Origin: Lentzea waywayandensis
Lineage (GTDB): Bacteria; Actinomycetota; Actinomycetes; Mycobacteriales; Pseudonocardiaceae
NCBI RefSeq assembly: GCF_900115955.1
Contig: NZ_FOYL01000021.1
Location: 1-64,000, forward strand
Direction of reading: 5' to 3'
DNA length: 64,000 bases
The notes under the pieces were generated by a model that had not been told where the DNA came from, searched no databases, and saw nothing but the letters and a program-made list of their open reading frames with translations. The position numbers were made by a program, and so were the translations under genes. Each line of letters begins with the position of its first letter. Within the stretch, counting starts at the first letter, position 1. This document shows, piece after piece, positions 42,516 to 52,164 of the stretch.

Positions 42516-43772
42516 GTGCGGGAACTGACCGATGAGATCGCCGTCGCCCACCGCCCGCCGCCAGCCAAGAACGCGCCGACCGGGGTGATCATCCCCGGCC
42601 GCCACGTCGCCGAGGTCGCGCAACACCCGGACGGCCGGCTGGCGGTCATCACCTGGTCGTCGCCGAAGATCGACCCCGGCCTGCTCAACCCGGCGCTGCA
42701 CGTCGTCGACACCGACGGCACCGTCACGGACCTGGGCGCCACACCCGCGGACGCCGGTTCGCCGGTGTGGTGGGGCGACGAGGTCTGCTACCTGGCGCTG
42801 ACGCCGCCGCACCTGCAGGGCGGCAACGCCGTCTTCGACCAGCGCCACCGCAACCTCACCGAGGGCATGCCCGCCTGCCCGATCGATCTCGTCCAGGACG
42901 ACGGCGCCGCGCCGGTCATGGTCGTCGCGACCGGCCTGGACACCGAGTTCCGCCGCCTCGACGGCCGTTTCCTCGCCCGCGTCAGGGGATCGCACCTGCC
43001 ACCCCGGTACCGGGACCTCGACGGCATCCGCTGGGGCGTCCAGGAACGCCTTCGCTACCAGGCCCAGGACGGACTCGACCTCGACGGCCTGCTGGTACTG
43101 CCGCCGGGCAGGACCAGGCGAGACGGACCGTTTCGGCTCGTCACGATCGTCCACGGCGGTCCGTACGACCGCTGGACCGACGACGTGCAGCTGCACTGGG
43201 TGCCGTCGGCGCAATGGTTGGCGCACCAAGGGATCGCGGCCTTCCTGCCCAACCCCAGGGGCGGGCAGGGCCACGGCCACGAGTTCGCGGCAGCCGTGGC
43301 GAAGAAGGTCGGCCAGGAGGAGTGGCACGACATCGAAACCGGCATCGATCTCCTCGTCGCTCAGGGGATCGCGGACCCCGACCGGCTCGGCATCGCAGGC
43401 TGGAGCCACGGCGGGTTCATGGCCGCCTGGGCCACGACGCGGACCGATCGGTTCAAGGTGGCGCTGGTCGGCGCGGGCATCTCCGACTGGCCGAAGCTGA
43501 TCGCCACCGGCGAGTGGGGTGCGTTCGAGGCGGCGCTGGGCGACAGCGCGGAGCACAGTCCCCTCACCTACGCGGACCGGATCCGTGCGGAGATGTTGAT
43601 CGTGCACGGCGCGGACGACACCAACGTGCCGGTGGAGCAAGCCGAGCTCCTGCACCGCGCGGTGAAGCACTCCGAACTCGTCGTCTATCCCGGCGAGGGG
43701 CACTCGCTCCGGAAGCGTGAGCACAGGCTGGATCTGCTGAACCGAGCCAGAAGGTTGTTCGCCAAGCTCTGA
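42516..43772 (+). CDS. S9 prolyl oligopeptidase-family serine hydrolase
   Basis: A 418-aa alpha/beta hydrolase of the S9/acylaminoacyl-peptidase family. Catalytic residues: HGGPYDRW (oxyanion), Ser in LGIAGWSHGGFMAAW (about 297), Asp in LIVHGADDTNVPVEQ and His in YPGEGHSLRKREH. The N-terminal beta-propeller portion is only about 160 residues, far shorter than the usual 7-bladed propeller, so the active site may be more open. No signal peptide. GTG start. Confidence 0.88.
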   Translation: MRELTDEIAVAHRPPPAKNAPTGVIIPGRHVAEVAQHPDGRLAVITWSSPKIDPGLLNPALHVVDTDGTVTDLGATPADAGSPVWWGDEVCYLALTPPHLQGGNAVFDQRHRNLTEGMPACPIDLVQDDGAAPVMVVATGLDTEFRRLDGRFLARVRGSHLPPRYRDLDGIRWGVQERLRYQAQDGLDLDGLLVLPPGRTRRDGPFRLVTIVHGGPYDRWTDDVQLHWVPSAQWLAHQGIAAFLPNPRGGQGHGHEFAAAVAKKVGQEEWHDIETGIDLLVAQGIADPDRLGIAGWSHGGFMAAWATTRTDRFKVALVGAGISDWPKLIATGEWGAFEAALGDSAEHSPLTYADRIRAEMLIVHGADDTNVPVEQAELLHRAVKHSELVVYPGEGHSLRKREHRLDLLNRARRLFAKL

Positions 43773-44089
43773 GACTTGCGCAAACCTTACGCAACAGCCG
43801 CAAGCTCGCGGCAAACCAGCGCAAGCGCGCGTATCGAGATCGAATCAATTTTTGCGGCAAGTTCGGGCCCGAACCTCCCAGGACGCCGGATGTCCTGCCG
43901 CTGGTGATCGCCCTTGTGCACGCAGAGACACCGGTCGGATACTGGAACGCGCACCCGTCTTTCCTGTTCAGAGCGCTATGTCGCAAATTTGCGCAATCAC
44001 GTCGAGATATTGCGGTAATCTGCTGGACACTTCTACGGTGAGGCGCGCCACACCCCCTCGCGTCCCCACCGAGAAGGGCCAAGCACGCC
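43773..44089. promoter_or_regulatory. 317-bp regulatory region before the GH87-like genes, with TTGCG-CAA repeats
   Basis: No gene is seen. The region holds TTGCGCAA at 43777-43784 and again at 43989-43996, TTGCGGCAA at 43852-43860 and TTGCGGTAA at 44010-44018; GCAAATTTGC (43983-43992) overlaps one. A perfect 14-bp palindrome GTTCGGGCCCGAAC (43861-43874) may be the S9 terminator. The TTGCG(G)CAA family looks like a set of operator sites for the downstream secreted enzymes. Confidence 0.5.
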
Positions 44090-47000
44090 ATGTCATCGAC
44101 GACACGCGTTCGCTCCCTGCTAGCCCCGTTAACGGCTTTGATCACCGCCGCGGCCACCCTGACGATCTCCCCCGCCGCGCAGGCCGCGCCGGTCAGCCTG
44201 GACCTCGCCAAGCAGACCCGCATCGACCAGGTCACCCTCACGTCCTCCAGGAACGCCACGGAATCCTTCGCCGTGCAGACGAGTCTCGACGGCAGAGGCT
44301 GGTCAACGCTTGTCGCGGAACGACCACACGACTTCAAGAACGGCAAGGTGACGTTCCAGGTCGACCCGACGCTGGTCCGGCACGTCCGCGCCACCAGGAC
44401 CACGGCGAAGCTCGAAGTCCACGAGGCCGCCGTGAGCGCGCTGCTGCAGGCCACCTACAGCGCGAGCAGCACGAACCAGAACTACGGCCCGGGCAACGCC
44501 GGTGACGGCAACCAGGGGACGTACTGGGAGAGCGCGAACAACGCGTTCCCGCAATGGATCCAGGCCGATCTCGGCGCCGCGCTGAAGGCCGACCGGGTCG
44601 TGCTGAAACTCCCGACCGACGGCTGGGGCGCCCGCACCCAGACCCTCTCGGTCCAGGGCAGCACGGACGGCAGCAACTTCACCGATCTCGTGACGTCCAG
44701 GGGATACGACTTCAACCCCACCGCGAACAACACGGTCACCATCGACTTCACGGCGGCCACCACGCGGTACGTCCGGTTGCGGATCACCGGGAACACCGGC
44801 TGGCCGGCGGCCCAGCTCAGCGAGTTCGAGGTGCAGGGCCCCACCGGGGGTGACACGCAGGCGCCGGCCGCGCCGTCGAACCTCGCCTTCACCCAGCCGC
44901 AGGCCGGGCAGATCCGGCTCACCTGGAACGCGAGCACGGACAACGTCGGCGTCACCGGCTACGACGTCTACGCCAACGGCAGCCTGCGCACCACGGTGAC
45001 CGGCACGAACTACACCGACAGCCAGCCCGACGGCCTGCGCGTGACCTACCACGTGATCGCCAAGGACGCGGCCGGCAACCAGTCCCCCGCCAGCAACTCG
45101 GTGACGCGTGAAGGCGCCACCGGCACGAACCTGGCGCAGGGCAGGCCCGTCACGGCGAACAACAACGTGCACAACTTCGTCGCCGCCAACGCCAACGACG
45201 GCAACGTCCAGACCTACTGGGAGTCCAACGGGTTCCCCGGCACGCTGACCGTCCAGCTGGGATCGAACGCGGACGTCAGCTCGGTCGCGGTCAAGCTCAA
45301 CCCCGACTCGGCCTGGGGCGCCCGTACGCAGAACATCGAGGTCCTCGGCCGTGAGCAGAACGCCACCGGCTTCACCAGCCTCGTCGCCGGACGGGACTAC
45401 CGCTTCGACCCGGCGACCGGCAACAGCATCACCATCAACGCGGCCGGTCGAGTCGCCGACATCCAGTTGCGCGGCACGTCCAACACCGGTGCGCCCGGCA
45501 CCCAGGTGGCTGAGATCCAGGTGTTCGGCACCCCTGCCCCGAATCCCGATCTCACCGTCACCGCGACGTCGTTCACGCCGGCGAGCCCCGTCGAGACCGA
45601 CCAGGTCACGCTGAACGCGACCGTCCGCAACGCCGGAACCGCGGCGTCCGTCGCCACCGACGTGACGTTCTTCCTCGGCGCCACCAGCGTCGGCACGGCC
45701 CAGGTCGGCGCCCTCGCGGCCGGTGCGCAGGCGAACGTCGGCACCACGATCGCCGCCCGCCCGTCGGGCAGCTACGAGTACACCGCCAAGGTCGACGAGA
45801 CCAAGAAGGTGGCGGAGCAGAACGAGACCAACAACGCCCGCATCCACCCGGACTCGCTGGTCGTGACGCCGGTCCCGAGCTCCGACCTGGTCGCGGTGCC
45901 GAGCTGGTCGCCGAGCAACCCCAGCAACGGCCAGAGCACCACGTTCTCCGTCGCCATCAAGAACCAGGGCACCATCGCGTCCGCCGCCGGAGCCCACGGC
46001 ATCACGGTCACGATCCTGAACAGCAGCGGCCAGACCGTCCGCACGCTGACCGGCAGCCACAACGGCACGATCAACGCCGGCGCGACGACCGCCGCGGTGA
46101 ACCTCGGCACGTGGCCCGCCGCCGACGGCCGGTACACCGTCCGCACGGTGATCGCGGGCGACGGCAACGAGATCCCTGCCAAGCAGGGCAACAACACCAG
46201 CGAGCAGTCGCTGTTCATCGGCCGCGGAGCCAGCGTGCCGTGGCAGCACATCGAGGCCGAGGACGCCACCGTCGGCGGCGGCGCGCAGGTCCTCAGTCCG
46301 AACAGGACGATCGGCGACCTCGCCGGTGAGGCGTCCGGCCGTCGTGCCGTCACGCTCAACGGCAACGGCCAGTCCGTCGAGTTCACCACAAGCGGACCGA
46401 CCAACACCCTCGTCACCCGTTTCTCCATCCCGGACAGCTCCGGTGGCGGCGGTATCACCTCGAACCTCAACGTCTACGTCAACGGCCAGTTCCACAAGGC
46501 GATCGACCTGACGTCGAAGTACATGTGGCAGTACGGCAACGAGGCCGAGCCCGGCAACTCGCCGGGAGCGGGCGGGCCGCGCCACATCTACGACGAGGCG
46601 AACGTGATGCTCAACTCGACGTTCCCGGCGGGCACGAAGATCAAGCTGCAGAAGGACGCGGCCAACACCACGAACTACGCGATCGACTTCGTGAACTTCG
46701 AACAGGTGACGGCTGCCGGAAACCCTGACGCGGCGCGCTATGCCGTGCCCGCCGGGTTCACCCACCAGGACGTGCAGAACGCGCTCGACCGCGTCCGGAT
46801 GGACACGACCGGCACCCTGATCGGCGTCTACCTGCCCGCGGGCACCTACCAGACGCAGCAGAAGTTCAACGTCTACGGCAAGGCCGTCCGGGTGGTCGGC
46901 GCCGGTCCCTGGTTCACCAGGTTCCAGGCTCCGCTCGCGCAGGAGAACACCGACATCGGCTTCAGCGCGCAGTCGTCCGCGAGCGGCTCGACGTTCAGCG

Positions 47001-47896
47001 GGTTCGCGGTGTTCGGCAACTACACCGCGCGCATCAACGGACCGGGCAAGGTGTTCGACTTCGCCGGCGTGCAGAACATGACCATCGAGAACATCTGGGT
47101 CGAGCACATGATGTGCCTGTTCTGGGGCAACAACGTCGACAACAACGTCATCAGGGACAGCCGCATCCGCGACATGTACGCGGACGGCCTCAACCTGACG
47201 AACGGGTCCTCGGGCAACCGGATCGCGAACATCGAGGCCCGCTCGACCGGTGACGACGCGTTCGCGTTGTTCGCCGCCACCGACGGCGGCGGCAGCGGCC
47301 AGCAGAACAACGTCTTCGAGAACCTCTCGGTGACGACCCCGTGGCGCGCGGCCGGTCTCGCGGTCTACGGCGGCAAGCTCAACACGTTCCGCAACATCTA
47401 CGTGGCGGACACGCTCACCTACTCCGCCGTGACGATCAGCTCGCTCGACTTCGGTTACCCGATGGAGGACTTCGGGCCCGAGCCGACGACGTTCAGCGGC
47501 CTCACCCTGGTCCGCTCCGGCGGCCACTTCTGGGGCGCGCAGACGTTCGGTGCGATCTGGATGTTCTCCGCCTCCAAGAAGTACACGGGGATCCGGGTGA
47601 GCGACGTCGAGATCATCGATCCGACGTACAGCGGAATCATGTTCCAGACCAAGTACAACGGTGCGGCCGAGAACATCTTCCAGGACACGGTGCTGTCCAA
47701 CGTGAGCATCTCGGGTGCGCGCAAGAGCGGCGACGCCTTCGACGCCAAGTCCGGATTCGGGTTGTGGGCCAACGAGATGCCGGAGCCCAACCAGGGTCCC
47801 GCCGTCGGTGAGGTCACGTTCAACGGCCTCAGGTTCAGCAACAACTTCCAGGACATCAGGAACACGACGTCCACCTTCAAGATCAATATCAACTGA
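44090..47896 (+). CDS. Secreted multidomain parallel beta-helix protein, GH87-like (copy A)
   Basis: A 1268-aa secreted protein. Order by approximate residue: signal peptide 1-33; partial discoidin-like segment 34-118; F5/8C discoidin 119-250; FN3 253-340 (APAAPSNLAFTQPQAGQIR); second discoidin-like domain 344-480; CARDB repeats about 486-595 and 597-705; CBM6/35-like domain from 717 (HIEAEDATVGGG); right-handed beta-helix 880-1268. The motifs RIRDMYADGLNLTNG and RSTGDDAFALFA match the Asp-bearing motifs of GH87 alpha-1,3-glucanases (mycodextranase/mutanase). It probably attacks fungal alpha-glucan. A TTA codon (44129-44131) lies in the signal peptide. A similar gene follows after 25 bp. Confidence 0.78.
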   Translation: MSSTTRVRSLLAPLTALITAAATLTISPAAQAAPVSLDLAKQTRIDQVTLTSSRNATESFAVQTSLDGRGWSTLVAERPHDFKNGKVTFQVDPTLVRHVRATRTTAKLEVHEAAVSALLQATYSASSTNQNYGPGNAGDGNQGTYWESANNAFPQWIQADLGAALKADRVVLKLPTDGWGARTQTLSVQGSTDGSNFTDLVTSRGYDFNPTANNTVTIDFTAATTRYVRLRITGNTGWPAAQLSEFEVQGPTGGDTQAPAAPSNLAFTQPQAGQIRLTWNASTDNVGVTGYDVYANGSLRTTVTGTNYTDSQPDGLRVTYHVIAKDAAGNQSPASNSVTREGATGTNLAQGRPVTANNNVHNFVAANANDGNVQTYWESNGFPGTLTVQLGSNADVSSVAVKLNPDSAWGARTQNIEVLGREQNATGFTSLVAGRDYRFDPATGNSITINAAGRVADIQLRGTSNTGAPGTQVAEIQVFGTPAPNPDLTVTATSFTPASPVETDQVTLNATVRNAGTAASVATDVTFFLGATSVGTAQVGALAAGAQANVGTTIAARPSGSYEYTAKVDETKKVAEQNETNNARIHPDSLVVTPVPSSDLVAVPSWSPSNPSNGQSTTFSVAIKNQGTIASAAGAHGITVTILNSSGQTVRTLTGSHNGTINAGATTAAVNLGTWPAADGRYTVRTVIAGDGNEIPAKQGNNTSEQSLFIGRGASVPWQHIEAEDATVGGGAQVLSPNRTIGDLAGEASGRRAVTLNGNGQSVEFTTSGPTNTLVTRFSIPDSSGGGGITSNLNVYVNGQFHKAIDLTSKYMWQYGNEAEPGNSPGAGGPRHIYDEANVMLNSTFPAGTKIKLQKDAANTTNYAIDFVNFEQVTAAGNPDAARYAVPAGFTHQDVQNALDRVRMDTTGTLIGVYLPAGTYQTQQKFNVYGKAVRVVGAGPWFTRFQAPLAQENTDIGFSAQSSASGSTFSGFAVFGNYTARINGPGKVFDFAGVQNMTIENIWVEHMMCLFWGNNVDNNVIRDSRIRDMYADGLNLTNGSSGNRIANIEARSTGDDAFALFAATDGGGSGQQNNVFENLSVTTPWRAAGLAVYGGKLNTFRNIYVADTLTYSAVTISSLDFGYPMEDFGPEPTTFSGLTLVRSGGHFWGAQTFGAIWMFSASKKYTGIRVSDVEIIDPTYSGIMFQTKYNGAAENIFQDTVLSNVSISGARKSGDAFDAKSGFGLWANEMPEPNQGPAVGEVTFNGLRFSNNFQDIRNTTSTFKININ

Positions 47897-47921
47897 TTTC
47901 CCTGCCGCGAAGGACAATTCA

Positions 47922-50900
47922 ATGAAAAACACGCTATTGAGGCGTGCGGTGAGTGCTGCCCTTGTCAGCGCCCTCGCACTGTTCGGATTGACACCCACGG
48001 CAGGAGCAGCGGTCGTCAGGCTGTCCGCGAACCTGACCGCGTCCAGCACCAACGGCCCGTACGGCGCCGGAAACGCCGGTGACGGCAACCAGGGCAGCTA
48101 CTGGGAGAGCACGAACGGCGTGTTCCCGCAGTGGCTCCAGGCCGATCTTGGCGCCGCGAAGAGCGTCAGCAAGGTCGTGCTGCGCCTGCCCTCGAACTGG
48201 GAGCAGCGCACGCAAACGCTTGCTGTGCAAGGAAGTTCGAACGGCTCGCAGTTCAGTGACATCGTCGGCTCCAGCGGGCGGGTCTTCTCGCCCGGCTCGA
48301 ACAACACGGCGACGCTGGACTTCGCGGCGACCAGCGTCAGGTACGTGCGCGTCACGATCACCGCGAACAACGGCTGGGCGGCCGGTCAGCTCAGCGAGTT
48401 CGAGGTGCACGGCGAGTCCGGACCCGTCGACCCGCCGCCAGGGGACAACCTGGCGGCCGGCAAGCCGGTCGAGGAGTCCGGGCACGTGCACAACTTCGTG
48501 CCCGGCAACGCCGTCGACGGCAACACCGGCACGTACTGGGAGTCCAACGGTTTCCCCGGTCACCTGACCGCGAAGCTGGGCTCCAACGCGGACGTCACGT
48601 CGATCGTCGTCAAGCTCAACCCCGACGGCGCCTGGGGCGCGCGCACGCAGAACTTCGAGGTGCTGGGCCGTGAGGCGAGCGCTTCCGCGTTCGGCACCCT
48701 GAAGGCACGCGCCGACTACCGGTTCGACCCGGCCACCGGCAACACCGTCACGATCCCGGTGAGCGGACGGGCGTCGGACGTGCGGCTGCACTTCTACTCG
48801 AACACCGGCGCGCCCGGCGGCCAGGTCGCCGAGCTCGAGGTGTTCGGCGCCGCCGCACCGGCTCCCGACCTGACCGTCACGAACCTGACGTGGACGCCGG
48901 CCAGCCCGAGCGAGGCCGACGCGATCAGGCTCACCGCCACCGTGCGCAACGGCGGCACCGTGGCGTCCGGCGCGACGACGCTGAACGTCACGCTCGGCGG
49001 CACCGTCGCGGGCACCGCGCAGGTCGGCGCGCTCGCTCCTGGAGCCACGGCCACCGTCAACGTCGACGCGGGCCGTCGGGGTGCCGGGTCCTACGCGGCC
49101 GCGGCCACGGTGGACCCGGCCAACCAGGTCGCGGAGACCAACGAGGGCAACAACACCTTCACCTCCGGCTCCGCGCTGGTCGTCGGCCAGGCACCGGGAC
49201 CGGACCTGCAGATCACCGGCGTCACGCCGAACCCGTCGTCTCCGGCGGCGGGCCAGCAGGTGACGTTCGCCGTGCAGGTCAACAACCGCGGCACCTCGGC
49301 AGCGGGCGCCTCGGTGACCCGCGTGGCCGTCGGCGGCAGCACGTTGAACGCCAACACCGGTGCGATCAACGCCGGTCAGACCGTGACGGTCAACGTCGGC
49401 TCCTGGACCGCCACCAACGGCGGCGCCACAGCCACTGCGACGGCGGACGCCACCAACGTGGTCACGGAGACCAACGAGACCAACAACACCGCGACCCAGT
49501 CCATTGTGGTCGGACGCGGCGCCTCGGTGCCGTTCACGAGCTACGAGGCGGAAGCGGGCCGTTACCAGGGCACGCTGCTGCAGGCCGACGCGGAGCGCAC
49601 GTTCGGGCACACCAACTTCGGGTCCGAGTCCTCAGGCCGCAAGTCGGTGCGGCTCGACGCGCAGGGTCAGTTCGTGGAGGTCACCTCGACGGTCAGCACC
49701 AACTCGATCGTCGTGCGCAACTCGATCCCGGACGCGGCCGCGGGCGGTGGCCAGGAGGCGACGATCAGCCTGTACGCGAACGACCAGTTCGTGCAGAAGC
49801 TGACCCTGTCCTCGCGCCACAGCTGGCTCTACGGCACGACGGACGACCCCGAGGGCCTCACGAACCGTCCCGGCGGCGACGCCCGCAGGCTGTTCGACGA
49901 GACCTCGCAGCTGCTGGCGAGCTCCTACCCGGCGGGTACGAGGTTCAAGCTCCAGCGCGACTCCGGTGACAGCGCGCAGTTCTACGTCATCGACCTGATC
50001 GACCTGGAGCAGGTCGCGCCGGCCGCGCAAAAGCCCGCCGACTGCGTGTCGATCACGCAGTACGGTGCCACCGCGAACGACCAGACGGACGACACGGACG
50101 CCTTGCAGCGCGCCGTGACGGCCGACCAGAACGGGGAGATCCCCTGCGTCTGGATCCCGGAGGGCAGGTTCCGCCAGGAGAAGAAGATCCTGACCGTGTT
50201 CAACAGCGGTGGGGACAACCAGGTCGGCATCCGCAACGTCACGATCCGCGGCGCCGGCATGTGGCACTCGCAGCTGTTCTCGCTGATCCAGCCGCAGGAC
50301 GCCGACACGATCAACCACCCGCACGAGGGCAACTTCGGGTTCGACATCGACGACAACACGCAGATCTCCGACATCGCGATCTTCGGCTCCGGCCGGATTC
50401 GCGGCGGTGACGGCGGCGCGGAGGGCGGCGTCGGGCTCAACGGCCGGTTCGGCAAGAACACCAAGGTCACCAACGTGTGGATCGAGCACGCCAACGTCGG
50501 TGTCTGGGTCGGCCGCGACTACACCAACCTGCCCGACCGCTGGAACCCCGGTGACGGCCTGCAGTTCAACGGCATGCGCATCCGCGACACCTACGCCGAC
50601 GGCATCAACTTCACCAACGGCACGCGCAACTCCACGGTGTTCAACTCGTCGTTCCGCACCACGGGTGACGACGCGCTGGCGGTGTGGGCGTCGAAGTACG
50701 TGAAGGACCAGAACGTGGACGTCGGCAGCGGCAACGCGTTCCTCAACAACACGATCGCACTCCCGTGGCGTGCCAACGGAATCGCGATCTACGGTGGTTC
50801 TAACAACCGCGCGGAGAACAACATCGTCTCCGACACGGCGAACTACCCGGGCATCATGCTGGCGACCGACCACGACCCGCTGCCGTTCGGCGGCACGACG

Positions 50901-51248
50901 ACGCTCGCCAACAACGCCCTGTACCGCACGGGCGGCGCGTTCTGGGGTGAGGCGCAGGAGTTCGGCGCCATCACGCTGTTCTCCCAGAACCTGGCGATCC
51001 CCGGCGTCGTCATCCGCGACACCGAGATCCTGGACTCCACCTACGACGGAATCCAGTTCAAGGGCGGCGGCAGCGGCATGCCGGACGTGGAGATCACCAA
51101 CGTCCGCATCGACAAGTCGAACAACGGCTCCGGCATCCTCGCGATGGCCCAGGCCCGCGGTTCGGCACGGCTGACGAACGTGACGATCACCAACTCGCGG
51201 GACGGCGACATCACCATCGAGCCGGGTTCGCAGTTCGTCATCAACTAG
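47922..51248 (+). CDS. Secreted multidomain parallel beta-helix protein, GH87-like (copy B)
   Basis: A 1108-aa paralog of the upstream gene. Order: signal peptide 1-30; discoidin domain 32-163; second discoidin-like domain 175-306; CARDB repeats 315-420 and 426-530; CBM6-like domain from 541 (SYEAEAGRYQGTLLQ); beta-helix from 710, opening with SITQYGATANDQTDDTDALQ as in the pectate-lyase-3/GH28-like superfamily. The GH87-type acidic motifs RIRDTYADGINFTNG and RTTGDDALAVWAS are kept. It lacks the FN3 and first partial domain of copy A. It lies 25 bp downstream, so it is likely cotranscribed. It ends before a very strong hairpin. Confidence 0.78.
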   Translation: MKNTLLRRAVSAALVSALALFGLTPTAGAAVVRLSANLTASSTNGPYGAGNAGDGNQGSYWESTNGVFPQWLQADLGAAKSVSKVVLRLPSNWEQRTQTLAVQGSSNGSQFSDIVGSSGRVFSPGSNNTATLDFAATSVRYVRVTITANNGWAAGQLSEFEVHGESGPVDPPPGDNLAAGKPVEESGHVHNFVPGNAVDGNTGTYWESNGFPGHLTAKLGSNADVTSIVVKLNPDGAWGARTQNFEVLGREASASAFGTLKARADYRFDPATGNTVTIPVSGRASDVRLHFYSNTGAPGGQVAELEVFGAAAPAPDLTVTNLTWTPASPSEADAIRLTATVRNGGTVASGATTLNVTLGGTVAGTAQVGALAPGATATVNVDAGRRGAGSYAAAATVDPANQVAETNEGNNTFTSGSALVVGQAPGPDLQITGVTPNPSSPAAGQQVTFAVQVNNRGTSAAGASVTRVAVGGSTLNANTGAINAGQTVTVNVGSWTATNGGATATATADATNVVTETNETNNTATQSIVVGRGASVPFTSYEAEAGRYQGTLLQADAERTFGHTNFGSESSGRKSVRLDAQGQFVEVTSTVSTNSIVVRNSIPDAAAGGGQEATISLYANDQFVQKLTLSSRHSWLYGTTDDPEGLTNRPGGDARRLFDETSQLLASSYPAGTRFKLQRDSGDSAQFYVIDLIDLEQVAPAAQKPADCVSITQYGATANDQTDDTDALQRAVTADQNGEIPCVWIPEGRFRQEKKILTVFNSGGDNQVGIRNVTIRGAGMWHSQLFSLIQPQDADTINHPHEGNFGFDIDDNTQISDIAIFGSGRIRGGDGGAEGGVGLNGRFGKNTKVTNVWIEHANVGVWVGRDYTNLPDRWNPGDGLQFNGMRIRDTYADGINFTNGTRNSTVFNSSFRTTGDDALAVWASKYVKDQNVDVGSGNAFLNNTIALPWRANGIAIYGGSNNRAENNIVSDTANYPGIMLATDHDPLPFGGTTTLANNALYRTGGAFWGEAQEFGAITLFSQNLAIPGVVIRDTEILDSTYDGIQFKGGGSGMPDVEITNVRIDKSNNGSGILAMAQARGSARLTNVTITNSRDGDITIEPGSQFVIN

Positions 51249-51263
51249 ATCTGGATCACCTTT

Positions 51264-51306
51264 AGAACCACCTCCGATCGGGTATGCCCCGGTCGGAGGT
51301 GGTTCT
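51264..51306 (+). terminator. Strong hairpin that also contains the next gene's ribosome-binding site
   Basis: The 14-bp arms AGAACCACCTCCGA (51264-51277) and TCGGAGGTGGTTCT (51293-51306) are perfectly complementary, with a partly pairing CGGG...CCCG interior. It begins 15 bp after the stop of the GH87-like copy B. Its 3' arm holds GGAGGTGG and ends directly at the ATG (51307) of the stress-protein gene. It can therefore terminate the upstream operon and mask the downstream ribosome-binding site. Confidence 0.8.
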
Positions 51307-52158
51307 ATGTCCACGGTCGTTGTGGGTTTCGACGGTTCCGACCTGGCGCGGCGCGCGGTGCTCTTCGGTGCCGAGGAAGCTTCCCGTTGCGGCGCGGCCT
51401 TGCAGGTCGTGCACGCCGTGCGCGCTCCCCTGCCCGAGCCCGTGTTCACGCCGATGTCCATCCCGGTGCCGGAGTTCGTCACCGAGGAGACGATGGCCAA
51501 GTCCGCCGAGGACCACCTCGCCGAGCTCGGGGCCGAGATCGAGCAGGGCTGGCCGGACCTCCAGGTCGCCACGAACGTGCGGATCGGCCGCCCGGTCGAC
51601 GTCCTCGCCGCGGAACCCGGCGACCTGCTCGTGCTCGGCTCGTCGGGCCGCACCGGCATCGCGGAGATGTTCCTGGGCTCCACCGCCGTCGAACTCGTGT
51701 CGACCGGCGGGCGTCCGGTGATCGTGACGCGGTCCGGCCCTGTCGACGGTCGTGTGGTCGTCGGCGTCGACGGCTCCGACACCTCCACAGACGCGATCGC
51801 GTTCGCCTTCGAGTACGCCGCCCGCCACGGCCGCGACCTGCTCGCCATCTACGCGTGGAACGACGTCGGCTGGGCCGAGCTGCCCGAGCAGGACTTCGAC
51901 CACGTCCGCGTCGACCTCTCCAAGGTGCTGGACGAACAGCTGGCGCCGCACGCGGCTCGTCACCCCGAGGTGCACGTCGCGCGGGAGGTCGCGTTCGACG
52001 CACCCGCACGCGCGTTGCTCCAGGCGGCCGATGGTGCGGCTCTGATCGCCGTCGGCAGTCACGGCCGTGGAGCGGTGACGCGTGCAATTCTGGGTTCAGT
52101 GAGCCACGCTGTGCTCCACCACGCGCCGTGCCCGGTCGCCGTGGTCCATCGGAGGTGA
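51307..52158 (+). CDS. Universal stress protein with two UspA domains
   Basis: A 283-aa tandem UspA protein. Domain 1 (about 1-145) opens STVVVGFDGSDLARRAV and contains the nucleotide-binding LLVLGSSGRTGIAEMFLGST. Domain 2 (about 147-283) opens GRVVVGVDGSDTSTDAIAF and ends with ALIAVGSHGRGAVTRAILGS. Both G-x2-G-x9-G(S/T) ATP loops are present. Such proteins are induced in stress and hypoxia in actinobacteria. The start is fixed by GGAGGTGG four nt upstream, within a hairpin arm. Confidence 0.92.
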   Translation: MSTVVVGFDGSDLARRAVLFGAEEASRCGAALQVVHAVRAPLPEPVFTPMSIPVPEFVTEETMAKSAEDHLAELGAEIEQGWPDLQVATNVRIGRPVDVLAAEPGDLLVLGSSGRTGIAEMFLGSTAVELVSTGGRPVIVTRSGPVDGRVVVGVDGSDTSTDAIAFAFEYAARHGRDLLAIYAWNDVGWAELPEQDFDHVRVDLSKVLDEQLAPHAARHPEVHVAREVAFDAPARALLQAADGAALIAVGSHGRGAVTRAILGSVSHAVLHHAPCPVAVVHRR

Positions 52159-52164
52159 CGCGCG

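Noticed and set aside
44303..48088. A 1261-codon open frame on the - strand opposite GH87-like copy A
   Set aside because: Composition is repetitive Val/Arg/Asp/Gly typical of antisense of a codon-biased gene, with no domain motif.
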